Below are positions 1 to 6,733 of a stretch of 64,000 bases of DNA, piece after piece (within the stretch, counting starts at the first letter, position 1; each line of letters starts with the position of its first letter). The DNA is from Candidatus Lachnoclostridium avicola. Its GTDB lineage: Bacteria > Bacillota > Clostridia > Lachnospirales > Lachnospiraceae. Location of the stretch: positions 150,025-214,024 of the forward strand of contig DXFM01000003.1 in NCBI GenBank assembly GCA_019114465.1, read 5' to 3'. The notes below the pieces were generated by a model that was not told where the DNA came from, searched no databases, and was given only the letters and a program-made list of their open reading frames with translations. The position numbers were made by a program, and so were the translations under genes.

Positions 1-833
1 AGAAGAGCAGCGCTCTGCCGCGGCTCTGCTCCATCCATGCCGGCGTGAAGATCAACGTGCTGCCGGGCAAGGGAGAAGCCGTGTTCCAGGGCGTGACCAC
101 AGAAGCCATGGAGCAGGCAGTGAAGGAGACGGAAGCGGCCATCGGCGTCCATTTTGAGGTGGAGTACAGCGATTATACCCCGGAGAAGGGGGATCAGATG
201 GCGAAGGTGACGGCCGTGGGAGAGGGAGCCCATGCGGCTCATCCCGAAGGGGGAAACAACGCCCTGACTGCCCTGATCTATCTGGCAAACCGTCTGCCTC
301 TGGCACCCTGCGGCCAGACGGAGGCATTGAAGAAGCTGGAGGAGTGCTTCCCCCACGGAGATTTCCGGGGAAAGGCCCTGGGCATTGCCATGGAAGATGA
401 GGTTTCCGGTCCTCTGACTTTGACTTTCAGCATGCTGGAAGTGACGGAGACCGGGCTGGAGGGCTGGTTTGACAGCCGCTGCCCCATCTGTGCCAATGAG
501 GAGAATGTGTTAAAGCCCACAAAGGCCCTGATGGAGAGCCGGGGATTTCAGTTCCTCACCGACTCTATGACTCCTCCCCACCATGTGCCGGGGGATTCCC
601 ACTTTGTCCAGACCCTCTTAAAGGTTTACGAGGAGTATACGGGACAGAAGGGAGAGTGCCAGTCCACGGGAGGCGGCACCTACGTCCATGATCTGGAGAA
701 CGGCGTTGCCTTTGGAGCGGCTATGCCGGAGACGGACAACCGGATGCACGGGGCGGATGAGTTTGCGGTGATTGACGAGCTGCTCACCAGCGCAAAGATC
801 TTTGCCCAGGCCATTGCGGAGCTGTGCCGTTAG
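1..833 (+). CDS. M20-family dipeptidase (PepV/Sapep-like), 3' part only
   Basis: Cytosolic zinc peptidase of the M20 family that hydrolyses dipeptides. The reading frame is open from the first bases of the window, so the N-terminal catalytic half, with the first metal ligands, lies outside. About 276 residues are visible: a lid/dimerisation region (approximately positions 50-650) and the end of the catalytic domain. That end has the family's conserved GGGTY stretch near 670 and the C-terminal A-x-PETDNRMHG-x-DE region near 720-760, where a metal-ligand His is expected. The frame ends at TAG 831-833. The downstream small ORF has its own promoter, so this gene is not co-transcribed with metNIQ. 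Assignment to the PepV-like branch rests on these C-terminal motifs; the exact substrate cannot be read. Confidence 0.85.
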   Translation, partial: KSSALPRLCSIHAGVKINVLPGKGEAVFQGVTTEAMEQAVKETEAAIGVHFEVEYSDYTPEKGDQMAKVTAVGEGAHAAHPEGGNNALTALIYLANRLPLAPCGQTEALKKLEECFPHGDFRGKALGIAMEDEVSGPLTLTFSMLEVTETGLEGWFDSRCPICANEENVLKPTKALMESRGFQFLTDSMTPPHHVPGDSHFVQTLLKVYEEYTGQKGECQSTGGGTYVHDLENGVAFGAAMPETDNRMHGADEFAVIDELLTSAKIFAQAIAELCR

Positions 834-886
834 GCAAAAAAAGCGGGGGCAGAGCCCTTTCATGCAGCAAAAATGCAAATTAATAC

Positions 887-915
887 TTGACAGTCCGGCG
901 TTTTTGCAATAGAAT
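887..915 (+). promoter_or_regulatory. sigma-70 type promoter, TTGACA-N17-TAGAAT
   Basis: A consensus -35 TTGACA (887-892) and a -10 TAGAAT (910-915) are separated by exactly 17 bases. Transcription would start near 922 and run through the 43-codon ORF at 969 and the hairpin at 1133 into metN. It is one of the best-matching promoters in the window. Confidence 0.8.
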
Positions 916-968
916 ACACCATAACAAAGGCATCCGGGAAACTGGAGCCAGGTTCAGGAGGACACGAG

Positions 969-1100
969 ATGTTTGCAGCGAAAGCTATGAACAACAGCAT
1001 GATGATGGCGATGTGCGGCATGATGATGGTCATGTGCCGTATGTTTGAGTGCGCCAAAATTGAATGCAGTTGTGAGAATGGTTTTTGTGAGCAGCCATAA
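969..1100 (+). CDS. 43-residue Met/Cys-rich small ORF; candidate leader peptide of metNIQ
   Basis: A short ORF with an ideal AGGAGG ribosome binding site (956-961, spacing 7), ATG start and TAA stop, 54 bases downstream of a consensus promoter. Of 43 residues, 11 are Met and 6 are Cys. The Met codons cluster at residues 11-13, 15, 18-20, 22 and 25; the Cys residues lie at 16, 23, 28, 33, 35 and 40. It is followed by a terminator-like hairpin (1133-1174) and then metN. This layout (promoter, short ORF rich in the regulated amino acid, terminator, transport operon) is that of a transcription-attenuation leader peptide. An alternative is a small sulfur-rich metal-binding protein. No homologue is known to me. 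Confidence 0.6.
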   Translation: MFAAKAMNNSMMMAMCGMMMVMCRMFECAKIECSCENGFCEQP

Positions 1101-1132
1101 GTGGAATACTGAGAGATTTCAAAAAAGGTAAG

Positions 1133-1174
1133 AAAAAGGCAGGCCCATGGAAGAACCGTGGACCTGCCTTTTTA
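1133..1174 (+). terminator. Terminator-like hairpin between the Met-rich ORF and metN
   Basis: The left arm (1133-1150) and right arm (1156-1173) pair over 18 positions with one mismatch and one G-U pair, closing a 5-base loop (AAGAA). The right arm ends in a T run (1169-1173). It sits 19 bases before the metN start and 32 bases after the leader stop, so it could control read-through into the transporter operon. The segment 1031-1038 inside the Met-codon region is complementary at 7 of 8 positions to 1142-1149 in the left arm, a possible but weak alternative pairing. Confidence 0.7.
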
Positions 1175-1192
1175 TGCGGTAAGGAGAGAAAA

Positions 1193-2209
1193 ATGGAACA
1201 GAAAGAGCCCATCATACGATTAGAGCATCTGGTCAAGGAATTTAAGACGTCATCGGGAACGGTGAAAGCTCTGGAGGATATCAGCCTGGATATTTATGCA
1301 GGAGAGATTTTTGGGATCATCGGACTGTCCGGAGCGGGAAAGAGTACTCTGGTCCGGTGCATCAACTATCTGGAGGTTCCCACCTCCGGGGAAGTGATTT
1401 TTGAGGGGGTTCCCATGGGGAGCCTGGACCGGAAGGGGATCAATCAGGCCCGCCGGTCCATGGGAATGATTTTCCAGCAGTTCAATCTGCTGGCCCAGAG
1501 AAATATTTTAAAGAATGTCTGCTTCCCCATGGAGCTGCAGAAGACGCCGAAGGATCAGGCGGAAAAACGGGCCAGAGAGCTTCTGGAGATGGTGGGGCTT
1601 GCAGACAGGGAGAAGGCCTATCCGGCCCAGCTCTCCGGCGGTCAGAAACAGAGGGTGGCCATCGCCAGAGCCCTGGCCACCAACCCGAAGGTGCTTCTCT
1701 GTGACGAGGCGACCAGCGCCCTGGATCCCAACACCACCAAATCCATTCTCCAGCTGTTAAAGGAGATCAACCGGAAGCTGGGGGTGACGGTGATTGTGAT
1801 CACCCACGAGATGGGCGTGATCGAGGCCATCTGCGACCGGGTGGCCATCATTGACAAGAGCCACATCGCCGAGGTGGGAGAGGTTTCCCAGATTTTCTCC
1901 GGGCCGAAATCGGCCATCGGCCGCCAGCTGATCATGGGAGATACGGTGCACGCCGACTTCGGTGATTCCAAGCTGGTGCGGATCACCTTTGACGGCCGGG
2001 CGTCCAATGAGCCTGTGCTGGCCAATCTGATTCTGGCCTGCAAGGTGCCGGTGAACATTATGTACGCGGCAACCAAGGACGTAAACGGCACGGCCCTGGG
2101 GCAGATGATTATCCAGCTTCCCAAAGACGAGGGAGAATCCAACCGGGTGATGAATTATCTGGCCACCGCCGGAATTCCACATGAGGAGGTAACGAGAGAT
2201 GATTTTTAA
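1193..2209 (+). CDS. metN: Methionine ABC transporter ATP-binding protein MetN
   Basis: Cytosolic ATPase that powers uptake of methionine through MetI, with MetQ as the binding lipoprotein. The 338 residues fit the family. Walker A GLSGAGKST is at about 44-52, the ABC signature LSGGQ at about 147-151, and Walker B VLLCDE at about 167-172 followed by the SALD D-loop. The C-terminal ~85 residues form the NIL domain, where methionine binds to give trans-inhibition. The start is the ATG after AAGGAG (1181-1186, spacing 6). The gene overlaps metI by 11 bases. The leader ORF and hairpin upstream suggest methionine-dependent control. Confidence 0.95.
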   Translation: MEQKEPIIRLEHLVKEFKTSSGTVKALEDISLDIYAGEIFGIIGLSGAGKSTLVRCINYLEVPTSGEVIFEGVPMGSLDRKGINQARRSMGMIFQQFNLLAQRNILKNVCFPMELQKTPKDQAEKRARELLEMVGLADREKAYPAQLSGGQKQRVAIARALATNPKVLLCDEATSALDPNTTKSILQLLKEINRKLGVTVIVITHEMGVIEAICDRVAIIDKSHIAEVGEVSQIFSGPKSAIGRQLIMGDTVHADFGDSKLVRITFDGRASNEPVLANLILACKVPVNIMYAATKDVNGTALGQMIIQLPKDEGESNRVMNYLATAGIPHEEVTRDDF

Positions 2210-2864
2210 CGCGGCTACAATTGAGATGTTGCAGGAGGGAATCTGGGAGACCCTTTACATGGTGGTGCTTTCCTCCGCCATCTCCTACTTAATCGGAATT
2301 CCCCTGGGAATTATCCTGGTGGTGACGGACAAGGACGGCATCCGGCCCATTCCCATTCTCCAGAGCATTCTGGGGGTGGCCATCAACCTGCTCCGGGCGA
2401 TTCCCTTCATTATTCTGCTGATCATGGTCCTTCCCCTGACCCAGCTTCTGGTGGGGACCGTGGTAGGTTCCAAGGCCATTGTGCCGCCGCTGGTGATTGC
2501 GGCAGCTCCCTATATCGCCAGAATGGTGGAATCCTCCTTTAAGGAGGTGGACGCCGGCGTGATCGAGGCGGCAAAATCCATGGGAGCCAGCACATTCCAG
2601 ATTGTGTGGAAAGTGCTGCTGCCGGAGGCTAAGCCCTCCCTGCTGGTGGGGGCGGCAATCTCCATCACTACTATCCTGGGATATTCCGCCATGGCCGGTT
2701 TTGTGGGTGGCGGCGGCCTGGGAGCCATCGCCATCAACCACGGCTACTACCGCTATGAGGTGGGACTGATGCTGGTGACGGCAGCCATCCTGGTGATCAT
2801 TGTCCAGATCATCCAGGAAGTGATGATGCGGCTTTCCAAAGCCACGGACAGACGAATCCGGTAA
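2199..2864 (+). CDS. metI: Methionine ABC transporter permease MetI
   Basis: Integral membrane permease of the MetNIQ importer, 221 residues with about five hydrophobic segments. The cytoplasmic EAA loop that contacts MetN is visible as EVDAGVIEAAKSMGAS around residues 113-128. It starts inside the end of metN (11-base overlap) with AGGAGGT at 2184-2190, so translation is probably coupled. The C-terminal GGGGLGAIAI segment is typical of the family. About 70 non-coding bases with no terminator separate it from metQ, consistent with one operon. Confidence 0.95.
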   Translation: MIFNAATIEMLQEGIWETLYMVVLSSAISYLIGIPLGIILVVTDKDGIRPIPILQSILGVAINLLRAIPFIILLIMVLPLTQLLVGTVVGSKAIVPPLVIAAAPYIARMVESSFKEVDAGVIEAAKSMGASTFQIVWKVLLPEAKPSLLVGAAISITTILGYSAMAGFVGGGGLGAIAINHGYYRYEVGLMLVTAAILVIIVQIIQEVMMRLSKATDRRIR

Positions 2865-2932
2865 TTCTGCGCAAGCGATTACAATAAAAATCAGCCGGCA
2901 ACCGGCAAATAAAAACGAGGAGGCAAACAATT

Positions 2933-3844
2933 ATGAGAAAGAATGTTGCGATTCTGGCTGCTGCCCTTCTGGCAGCGTCAGCCCTGACCGCCTGCGGCGG
3001 ACAGACGACGGAGACCACAGCTGCGGATACTTCCGCGGCGGAGACCACGGCGGCAGAGGGAGAGGAGACCGCGGCTGCTGAGGAGAAAAGCAGCGAGGCG
3101 GCTGCCACGGGAGAGCTGGAGACCGTAACCGTGGGCGCCAGCCCGGCTCCCCACGCGGAGATCCTGGAAGCGGCAAAGGACGCCATGGCAGCCAAAGGCT
3201 ATGACCTGGAGATTGTGGAATATGTGGACTATGTACAGCCCAATCTGGCCTTGGAAAGCGGCGATCTGGACGCCAACTACTTCCAGCACATCACCTACCT
3301 GGAGGACTTTAACGCGGAGAGAGGAACCCATCTGGTCAGCGCCGGAAGCATCCACTACGAGCCCTTCGGCATCTATGCGGGAAAGACCGCTTCCTTAGAG
3401 GAGCTGGCGGACGGAGCCCAGGTGGCAGTTCCCAACGACGCAACCAACGAGGCGAGAGCCCTTCTGCTTCTGGAAGCCCAGGGACTGATCAAACTTCAGG
3501 ACGGCGCCGGCCTGGCAGCTACGAAGAATGACATTGTGGAGAATCCGAAGAACCTGGACATCGTGGAGATTGAGGCTGCCCAGATTCCCCGGTCCTTAAG
3601 CAGCGTGGACGTGGCGGTTATCAACGGAAACTACGCCATTGACGCCGGCTTAAGCGTGGCGGACGCCCTGGCGGTGGAGGCCTCCGATTCTGAGGCTGCG
3701 GAGAAGTACGCCAACGTGGTGGCCGTTCAGGAAGGTCATGAGAACGATCCGGCCATCCAGGCACTGGTGGAAGTGTTAAAGAGCGACGAGATCAAGGATT
3801 TCATCGAGACCACCTACGCCGGAGCAGTAGTTCCTCTGGACTGA
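2933..3844 (+). CDS. metQ: Methionine-binding lipoprotein MetQ (NlpA family)
   Basis: Extracytoplasmic substrate-binding lipoprotein of the MetNIQ importer, 303 residues. A lipoprotein signal peptide ends in the lipobox LTAC with the lipidated Cys at 21. Residues 22-63 are an Ala/Thr/Glu-rich linker. The NlpA/MetQ fold begins near residue 64 (TVGASPAPHAEIL), with the family's YVQPNLALESGDLDANYFQH and VAVPND-x-TNEARAL segments. The ribosome binding site is GAGGAGG a few bases upstream. Two hairpins follow the gene, so it probably ends the operon. Confidence 0.95.
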   Translation: MRKNVAILAAALLAASALTACGGQTTETTAADTSAAETTAAEGEETAAAEEKSSEAAATGELETVTVGASPAPHAEILEAAKDAMAAKGYDLEIVEYVDYVQPNLALESGDLDANYFQHITYLEDFNAERGTHLVSAGSIHYEPFGIYAGKTASLEELADGAQVAVPNDATNEARALLLLEAQGLIKLQDGAGLAATKNDIVENPKNLDIVEIEAAQIPRSLSSVDVAVINGNYAIDAGLSVADALAVEASDSEAAEKYANVVAVQEGHENDPAIQALVEVLKSDEIKDFIETTYAGAVVPLD

Positions 3845-3861
3845 TCACGGGAAAAATGAGG

Positions 3862-3883
3862 GGCGCGGTCTGAAGACCGCGCC
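3862..3883. terminator. GC-rich palindrome after metQ
   Basis: Perfect 10-bp inverted repeat GGCGCGGTCT / AGACCGCGCC (3862-3871, 3874-3883) directly after the metQ stop. It lacks a T run, so it is more likely an RNA 3'-end stabiliser or part of a double terminator with the hairpin at 3911. Confidence 0.5.
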
Positions 3884-3910
3884 TTAAAAAACATTTGGCA
3901 TCGGGCCGGC

Positions 3911-3938
3911 AAAAAATCCTGCAAAGCAGGATTTTTTT
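3911..3938. terminator. Rho-independent terminator after metQ
   Basis: AAAAAATCCTGC (3911-3922) pairs with GCAGGATTTTTTT (from 3926) around an AAA loop. The stem is flanked by A on one side and T on the other, so it can work in both directions. It separates metNIQ from the next transcription unit. Confidence 0.8.
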
Positions 3939-3951
3939 GTCGTATTGTCAC

Positions 3952-3980
3952 TTGAAAGCGCGGGCAAATCGTGGTATAGT
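3952..3980 (+). promoter_or_regulatory. sigma-70 promoter TTGAAA-N17-TATAGT
   Basis: -35 TTGAAA (3952-3957) and -10 TATAGT (3975-3980) with 17-base spacing, 32 bases ahead of the ATG at 4012. It drives the two membrane-protein genes at 4012 and 4427. Confidence 0.7.
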
Positions 3981-4011
3981 GGGGGAAATTTTCCAGTAAG
4001 GAGTGATACAA

Positions 4012-4425
4012 ATGAGTTTCGATCAGGGATATGAATGGGAAAAGGAACCAGATCAGGAGCAGACCGGGACGGAGCCGGGCAGCACCGGACCGGAACCGGA
4101 TGTTTCGGCTTATCCCGTTCCTGTAGAGAACGGCCCGGAAGACGGGACTCCGGGGGGATATCCGCCGGGGGAGAACTCCATGGCGAAGGCATCTGTGATA
4201 TGCGGGGGGATTTCCTTTTTGGGAATCTTCTGCTGCGGCATCGGCGGCATTGTGCTGGGATGTCTGGCAGTTTTGTTCGGCCTGCTGTCCAGAACCGGCG
4301 AGAAGTTTGAGTCCAAGGCTGTGGCCGGCATGGCCATGGGAGCGGCAGCGGCTGCCATATCGGTGGGAGTGCTGGCGGTTCTGGCAGTCATAGGAGCCAC
4401 GGATCTGTTTATGGGAGGATATTAA
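4012..4425 (+). CDS. DUF4190-type small membrane protein
   Basis: Protein of 137 residues: an acidic, Gly/Pro-rich cytosolic N-terminus of about 50 residues, then two hydrophobic segments (roughly 55-85 and 98-130) joined by a short charged loop. This is the DUF4190 arrangement. I chose ATG 4012 because AAGGAG (3998-4003) lies 8 bases upstream; a GTG at 4003 overlaps that site. The gene is followed after one base by the DUF975 gene, so they form an operon. Function is unknown. The family is often found with cell-envelope or membrane-homeostasis genes, but nothing here fixes a role. Confidence 0.7.
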   Translation: MSFDQGYEWEKEPDQEQTGTEPGSTGPEPDVSAYPVPVENGPEDGTPGGYPPGENSMAKASVICGGISFLGIFCCGIGGIVLGCLAVLFGLLSRTGEKFESKAVAGMAMGAAAAAISVGVLAVLAVIGATDLFMGGY

Positions 4426-4426
4426 A

Positions 4427-5209
4427 ATGGAGAGAAAATTAAAGTCATCCGAGCTGAAGCTGATGGCAAGGCGGGTCCTTGCGGGGAAATACGGTATTTC
4501 TGTGGGAATGCAGGTGGTTGTGGGACTTCTCACTCTCTTAGGCGGAATCGTGACCTGTGTGCCCCTGTTCATGGTGATCATCGGGGCAGAGCTGCGGACA
4601 GGGGCGGAGGCCATGGTCTTCGGCGGTCTGGCGGCATTTTTTGTTCTTCTTGCCCTGCTGTGCGCCCTCAGCGTGGTCTTAACTGCGGGGGTACTCCGGT
4701 TTTTCTACCATATCTGTACCGGGCAGGCCTTCGGCATGGGGGATCTGCTGTACGGGTTTAAGAATAAATGGTGGAGATTCGTGGGACTGGGATTTCTGCT
4801 CACGGTGATCGGCCTGATTATCGGTGTTCCCCAGAGCATTGTGCAGGCGGCCCGCACCGCCAATCCGTGGGCCACATGGCTGTACGGGCTGGAGCTTTTT
4901 CTCACCCTGTTCACATTTGTGGTGTCCGTTGTGATCTCCCTGTTTTTCGGCCAGGCGGTCTATATTCTGGTGGAGGACCGGGATAAAAAGGTGTTTTCGT
5001 CCCTGGCGGAGAGCGTCCGTCTCATGAGGGGAAATAAGGGAAGATATTTCTACCTCTCCCTCTCTTTTATCGGAATCTATCTTCTCAGCTTCTGCACCCT
5101 CGGGCTGGGATATCTCTGGGCCATGCCCTATATGTACTGCACGTACATTTATTTCTATCTGGACATCAAAAAACGATACCAGGCGGATACCGGCGCTGTC
5201 TGCCGGTAG
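4427..5209 (+). CDS. DUF975 family integral membrane protein
   Basis: Polytopic membrane protein of 260 residues. The N-terminal cytosolic motif (SSELKLMARRVLAGKY) is the start typical of DUF975 proteins. It is followed by about six hydrophobic segments and a conserved stretch near residues 185-215 (FSSLAESVRLMRGNKGRYFYL). It starts one base after the preceding stop and has GGGAGG upstream, so it is translationally coupled to the DUF4190 gene. The biochemical function of the family is not known. It ends with a strong terminator, so this is a two-gene unit. Confidence 0.75.
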   Translation: MERKLKSSELKLMARRVLAGKYGISVGMQVVVGLLTLLGGIVTCVPLFMVIIGAELRTGAEAMVFGGLAAFFVLLALLCALSVVLTAGVLRFFYHICTGQAFGMGDLLYGFKNKWWRFVGLGFLLTVIGLIIGVPQSIVQAARTANPWATWLYGLELFLTLFTFVVSVVISLFFGQAVYILVEDRDKKVFSSLAESVRLMRGNKGRYFYLSLSFIGIYLLSFCTLGLGYLWAMPYMYCTYIYFYLDIKKRYQADTGAVCR

Positions 5210-5216
5210 AAAAAGG

Positions 5217-5256
5217 TCCCGGCGGCTGGGAAACTTCCCGGCCGCCGGGATTTTTT
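5217..5256 (+). terminator. Rho-independent terminator after the DUF975 gene
   Basis: TCCCGGCGGC-TGGG pairs with TCCCGG-CCGCCGGGA (up to 5250) around a short A-rich loop and is followed by six T residues (5251-5256). The T run and the next 63 bases belong to a repeat found again, inverted, near 42574-42641. Confidence 0.85.
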
Positions 5257-5319
5257 CGCGAGTGCGCCCGGCAGGCGGCCGCCATGCCTGCATGGGCGGA
5301 CATTTGCCGGGCAGCGGAC
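5251..5319 (+). repeat. Dispersed structured intergenic repeat, copy 1
   Basis: This 69-base segment matches the reverse complement of 42574-42641. The 43 bases from GGCCGCC (5277) to the end differ at about three positions, and TTTTTTCGCGA at the start is identical. It can fold into an outer stem GCCCGGCA / TGCCGGGC around an inner hairpin CCGCCATGC / GCATGGGCGG. In both copies a GC-rich hairpin adjoins the T run. It encodes no protein. It may be a mobile terminator-linked element or a structured RNA. Confidence 0.6.
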
Positions 5320-5382
5320 AGGCACCGGCTTCAGCCCGGCCCCATATGATAAATACAAGAGGCCGGAGAAGGAGGGAGTCGG

Positions 5383-5643
5383 TTGCGCATCTGTGAGCTG
5401 AAGCGGAAGGAAGTGATCAATATCAACGACTGCAAACGGCTGGGGTTTGTGGGGGACGTGGATTTTGACATTCATACCGGCTGTGTCCTGGCCATCATTG
5501 TGCCCGGTCCCGGCAGCATCTGCGGGTTTCTGGGACACGAGAAGGAGTATGTGATCCCCTTCGGAAATATCTGCCAGATCGGGGAGGATATCATTCTGGT
5601 GGACGTGAAGCGGCGGGAGGTGGAGGCGGCCTGCCGGGACTGA
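5383..5643 (+). CDS. YlmC/YmxH family PRC-barrel protein
   Basis: Small cytosolic PRC-barrel protein, 86 residues, of the YlmC/YmxH group, present in most spore-forming Firmicutes and linked to sporulation. The motifs are RICELKRKEVININDCKRLGFVGDV at the start (read in two parts: RICELKRKEV, then ININDCKRLG) and the IPFGNICQIGEDIILVDV strand region. The start is TTG 5383, with GGAGG about 8 bases upstream; no ATG gives a better fit to the family N-terminus. Its biochemical role is not established. It stands alone between a repeat element and the nrdR promoter. Confidence 0.85.
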   Translation: MRICELKRKEVININDCKRLGFVGDVDFDIHTGCVLAIIVPGPGSICGFLGHEKEYVIPFGNICQIGEDIILVDVKRREVEAACRD

Positions 5644-5687
5644 GGCGGCCGTTTTAAGGCAGCGGGAGCCGCCGCAGCGGAAAATAC

Positions 5688-5716
5688 TTGCGGATTTGGG
5701 CCTGCTAGGGTAAAAT
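5688..5716 (+). promoter_or_regulatory. sigma-70 promoter TTGCGG-N17-TAAAAT
   Basis: -35 TTGCGG (5688-5693) and -10 TAAAAT (5711-5716), 17-base spacing, about 50 bases ahead of nrdR. It probably drives nrdR through aroQ, where genes overlap or abut. Confidence 0.55.
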
Positions 5717-5767
5717 AAATGCAAATACGGGACTGGAAAAAGTTCCGGATTCAGGAGGAGAAAGAAC

Positions 5768-6220
5768 GTGAAATGCCCATTTTGCAACGCTGCAGATACT
5801 AAGGTAATCGATTCCCGGCCGGCAGATGACAACAGCTCCATTCGCCGCCGCAGACAGTGCGAGAGCTGCGGGAAGCGGTTTACCACCTACGAAAAACTGG
5901 AGACCATGCCTCTCATGGTTATTAAAAAAGACAATTCCAGGGAAACCTATGACCGGGCAAAGATTGAGGCCGGCATCATCCATTCCTGCCACAAGAGACC
6001 CATCTCCACTCAGCAGATCAATTCCATGATCGACGAGATTGAGACGGAGATCTTTAACCGGGAGGAGAAGGAGATCGAGACCTCCGCCATCGGCGAGCTG
6101 GTGATGAAGAAGCTTCAGCTTCTGGACGAGGTGGCCTACGTCCGCTTTGCCTCCGTATACCGGGAATTCAAGGACGTGAACACATTTATGGAGGAGATCA
6201 GCAAGCTGCTGAAGAAGTAG
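5768..6220 (+). CDS. nrdR: Transcriptional regulator NrdR
   Basis: Cytosolic ATP/dATP-sensing repressor of ribonucleotide reductase operons. The 150 residues match the family. An N-terminal zinc ribbon has C3-x2-C6 and C31-x2-C34, followed by the basic RRRRQCESCGKRFTTYE region that contacts NrdR boxes. Residues ~47-137 form the ATP-cone (from VIKKDNSRETYDRAKIEAGI). The start is GTG 5768, with GGAGGAG upstream. Its target genes are not in this window. It is followed at once by the YqeG gene. Confidence 0.95.
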   Translation: MKCPFCNAADTKVIDSRPADDNSSIRRRRQCESCGKRFTTYEKLETMPLMVIKKDNSRETYDRAKIEAGIIHSCHKRPISTQQINSMIDEIETEIFNREEKEIETSAIGELVMKKLQLLDEVAYVRFASVYREFKDVNTFMEEISKLLKK

Positions 6221-6226
6221 TTGAAC

Positions 6227-6733
6227 ATGTTCCGAATTTTTTATCCGAAACAGCGGGCGGCCTCGGCCTATGACATCCCCTATGAACGTCTGAGAGAGAA
6301 GGGGATCCGGGGCGTGATTTTTGACATTGACAACACCCTCGTACCCCACGACGCTCCGGCGGAAAAAAAGACGGTGGAGCTGTTTGAGCGGCTGCACCGC
6401 TTAGGCTGCGCCACCTGTCTGCTGTCCAACAATAAGGAGAAACGGGTGGCCGAGTTTGCGGGGCAGGTGGATTCCCCCTATATTTTCAAGGCGGGAAAGC
6501 CGAAGATGGGGGGATATGAGAAGGCCATGAAACTCATGGGAACGGACCGAACGTCCACCCTTTTTGTGGGGGACCAGCTTTTTACCGACGTTTTCGGCGC
6601 CAACCGGGCCGGGATAGCCAGCGTTCTGGTGAACCCCATCAATCCCAGGGAGGAGATCCAGATTGTGCTGAAACGGTATCCGGAGCGGCTGGTGCTCTGG
6701 TTTTATGAGAGAGACAGGAGGAAGAGACGGTGA
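6227..6733 (+). CDS. YqeG family HAD-IIIA phosphatase
   Basis: Cytosolic HAD-superfamily phosphatase of 168 residues. Motif I is visible as FDIDNTLVPH (about 31-40), motif II as LLSNN near 65, and motif III/IV as FVGDQLFTDVFGAN around 112-125. The family is adjacent to shikimate or ribosome-assembly genes in many Firmicutes; the substrate is uncertain. I prefer ATG 6227 because it gives the usual N-terminus (MFRIFYP); TTG 6221 is also possible, and neither has a strong ribosome binding site. Translation is probably coupled to nrdR, and the gene overlaps aroE by 4 bases. Confidence 0.85.
   Translation: MFRIFYPKQRAASAYDIPYERLREKGIRGVIFDIDNTLVPHDAPAEKKTVELFERLHRLGCATCLLSNNKEKRVAEFAGQVDSPYIFKAGKPKMGGYEKAMKLMGTDRTSTLFVGDQLFTDVFGANRAGIASVLVNPINPREEIQIVLKRYPERLVLWFYERDRRKRR

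Noticed and set aside
916..1192. S-box (SAM) or T-box riboswitch before metN
   Set aside because: No S-box core or T-box antiterminator sequence is visible; most of the leader is occupied by the Met-rich ORF.
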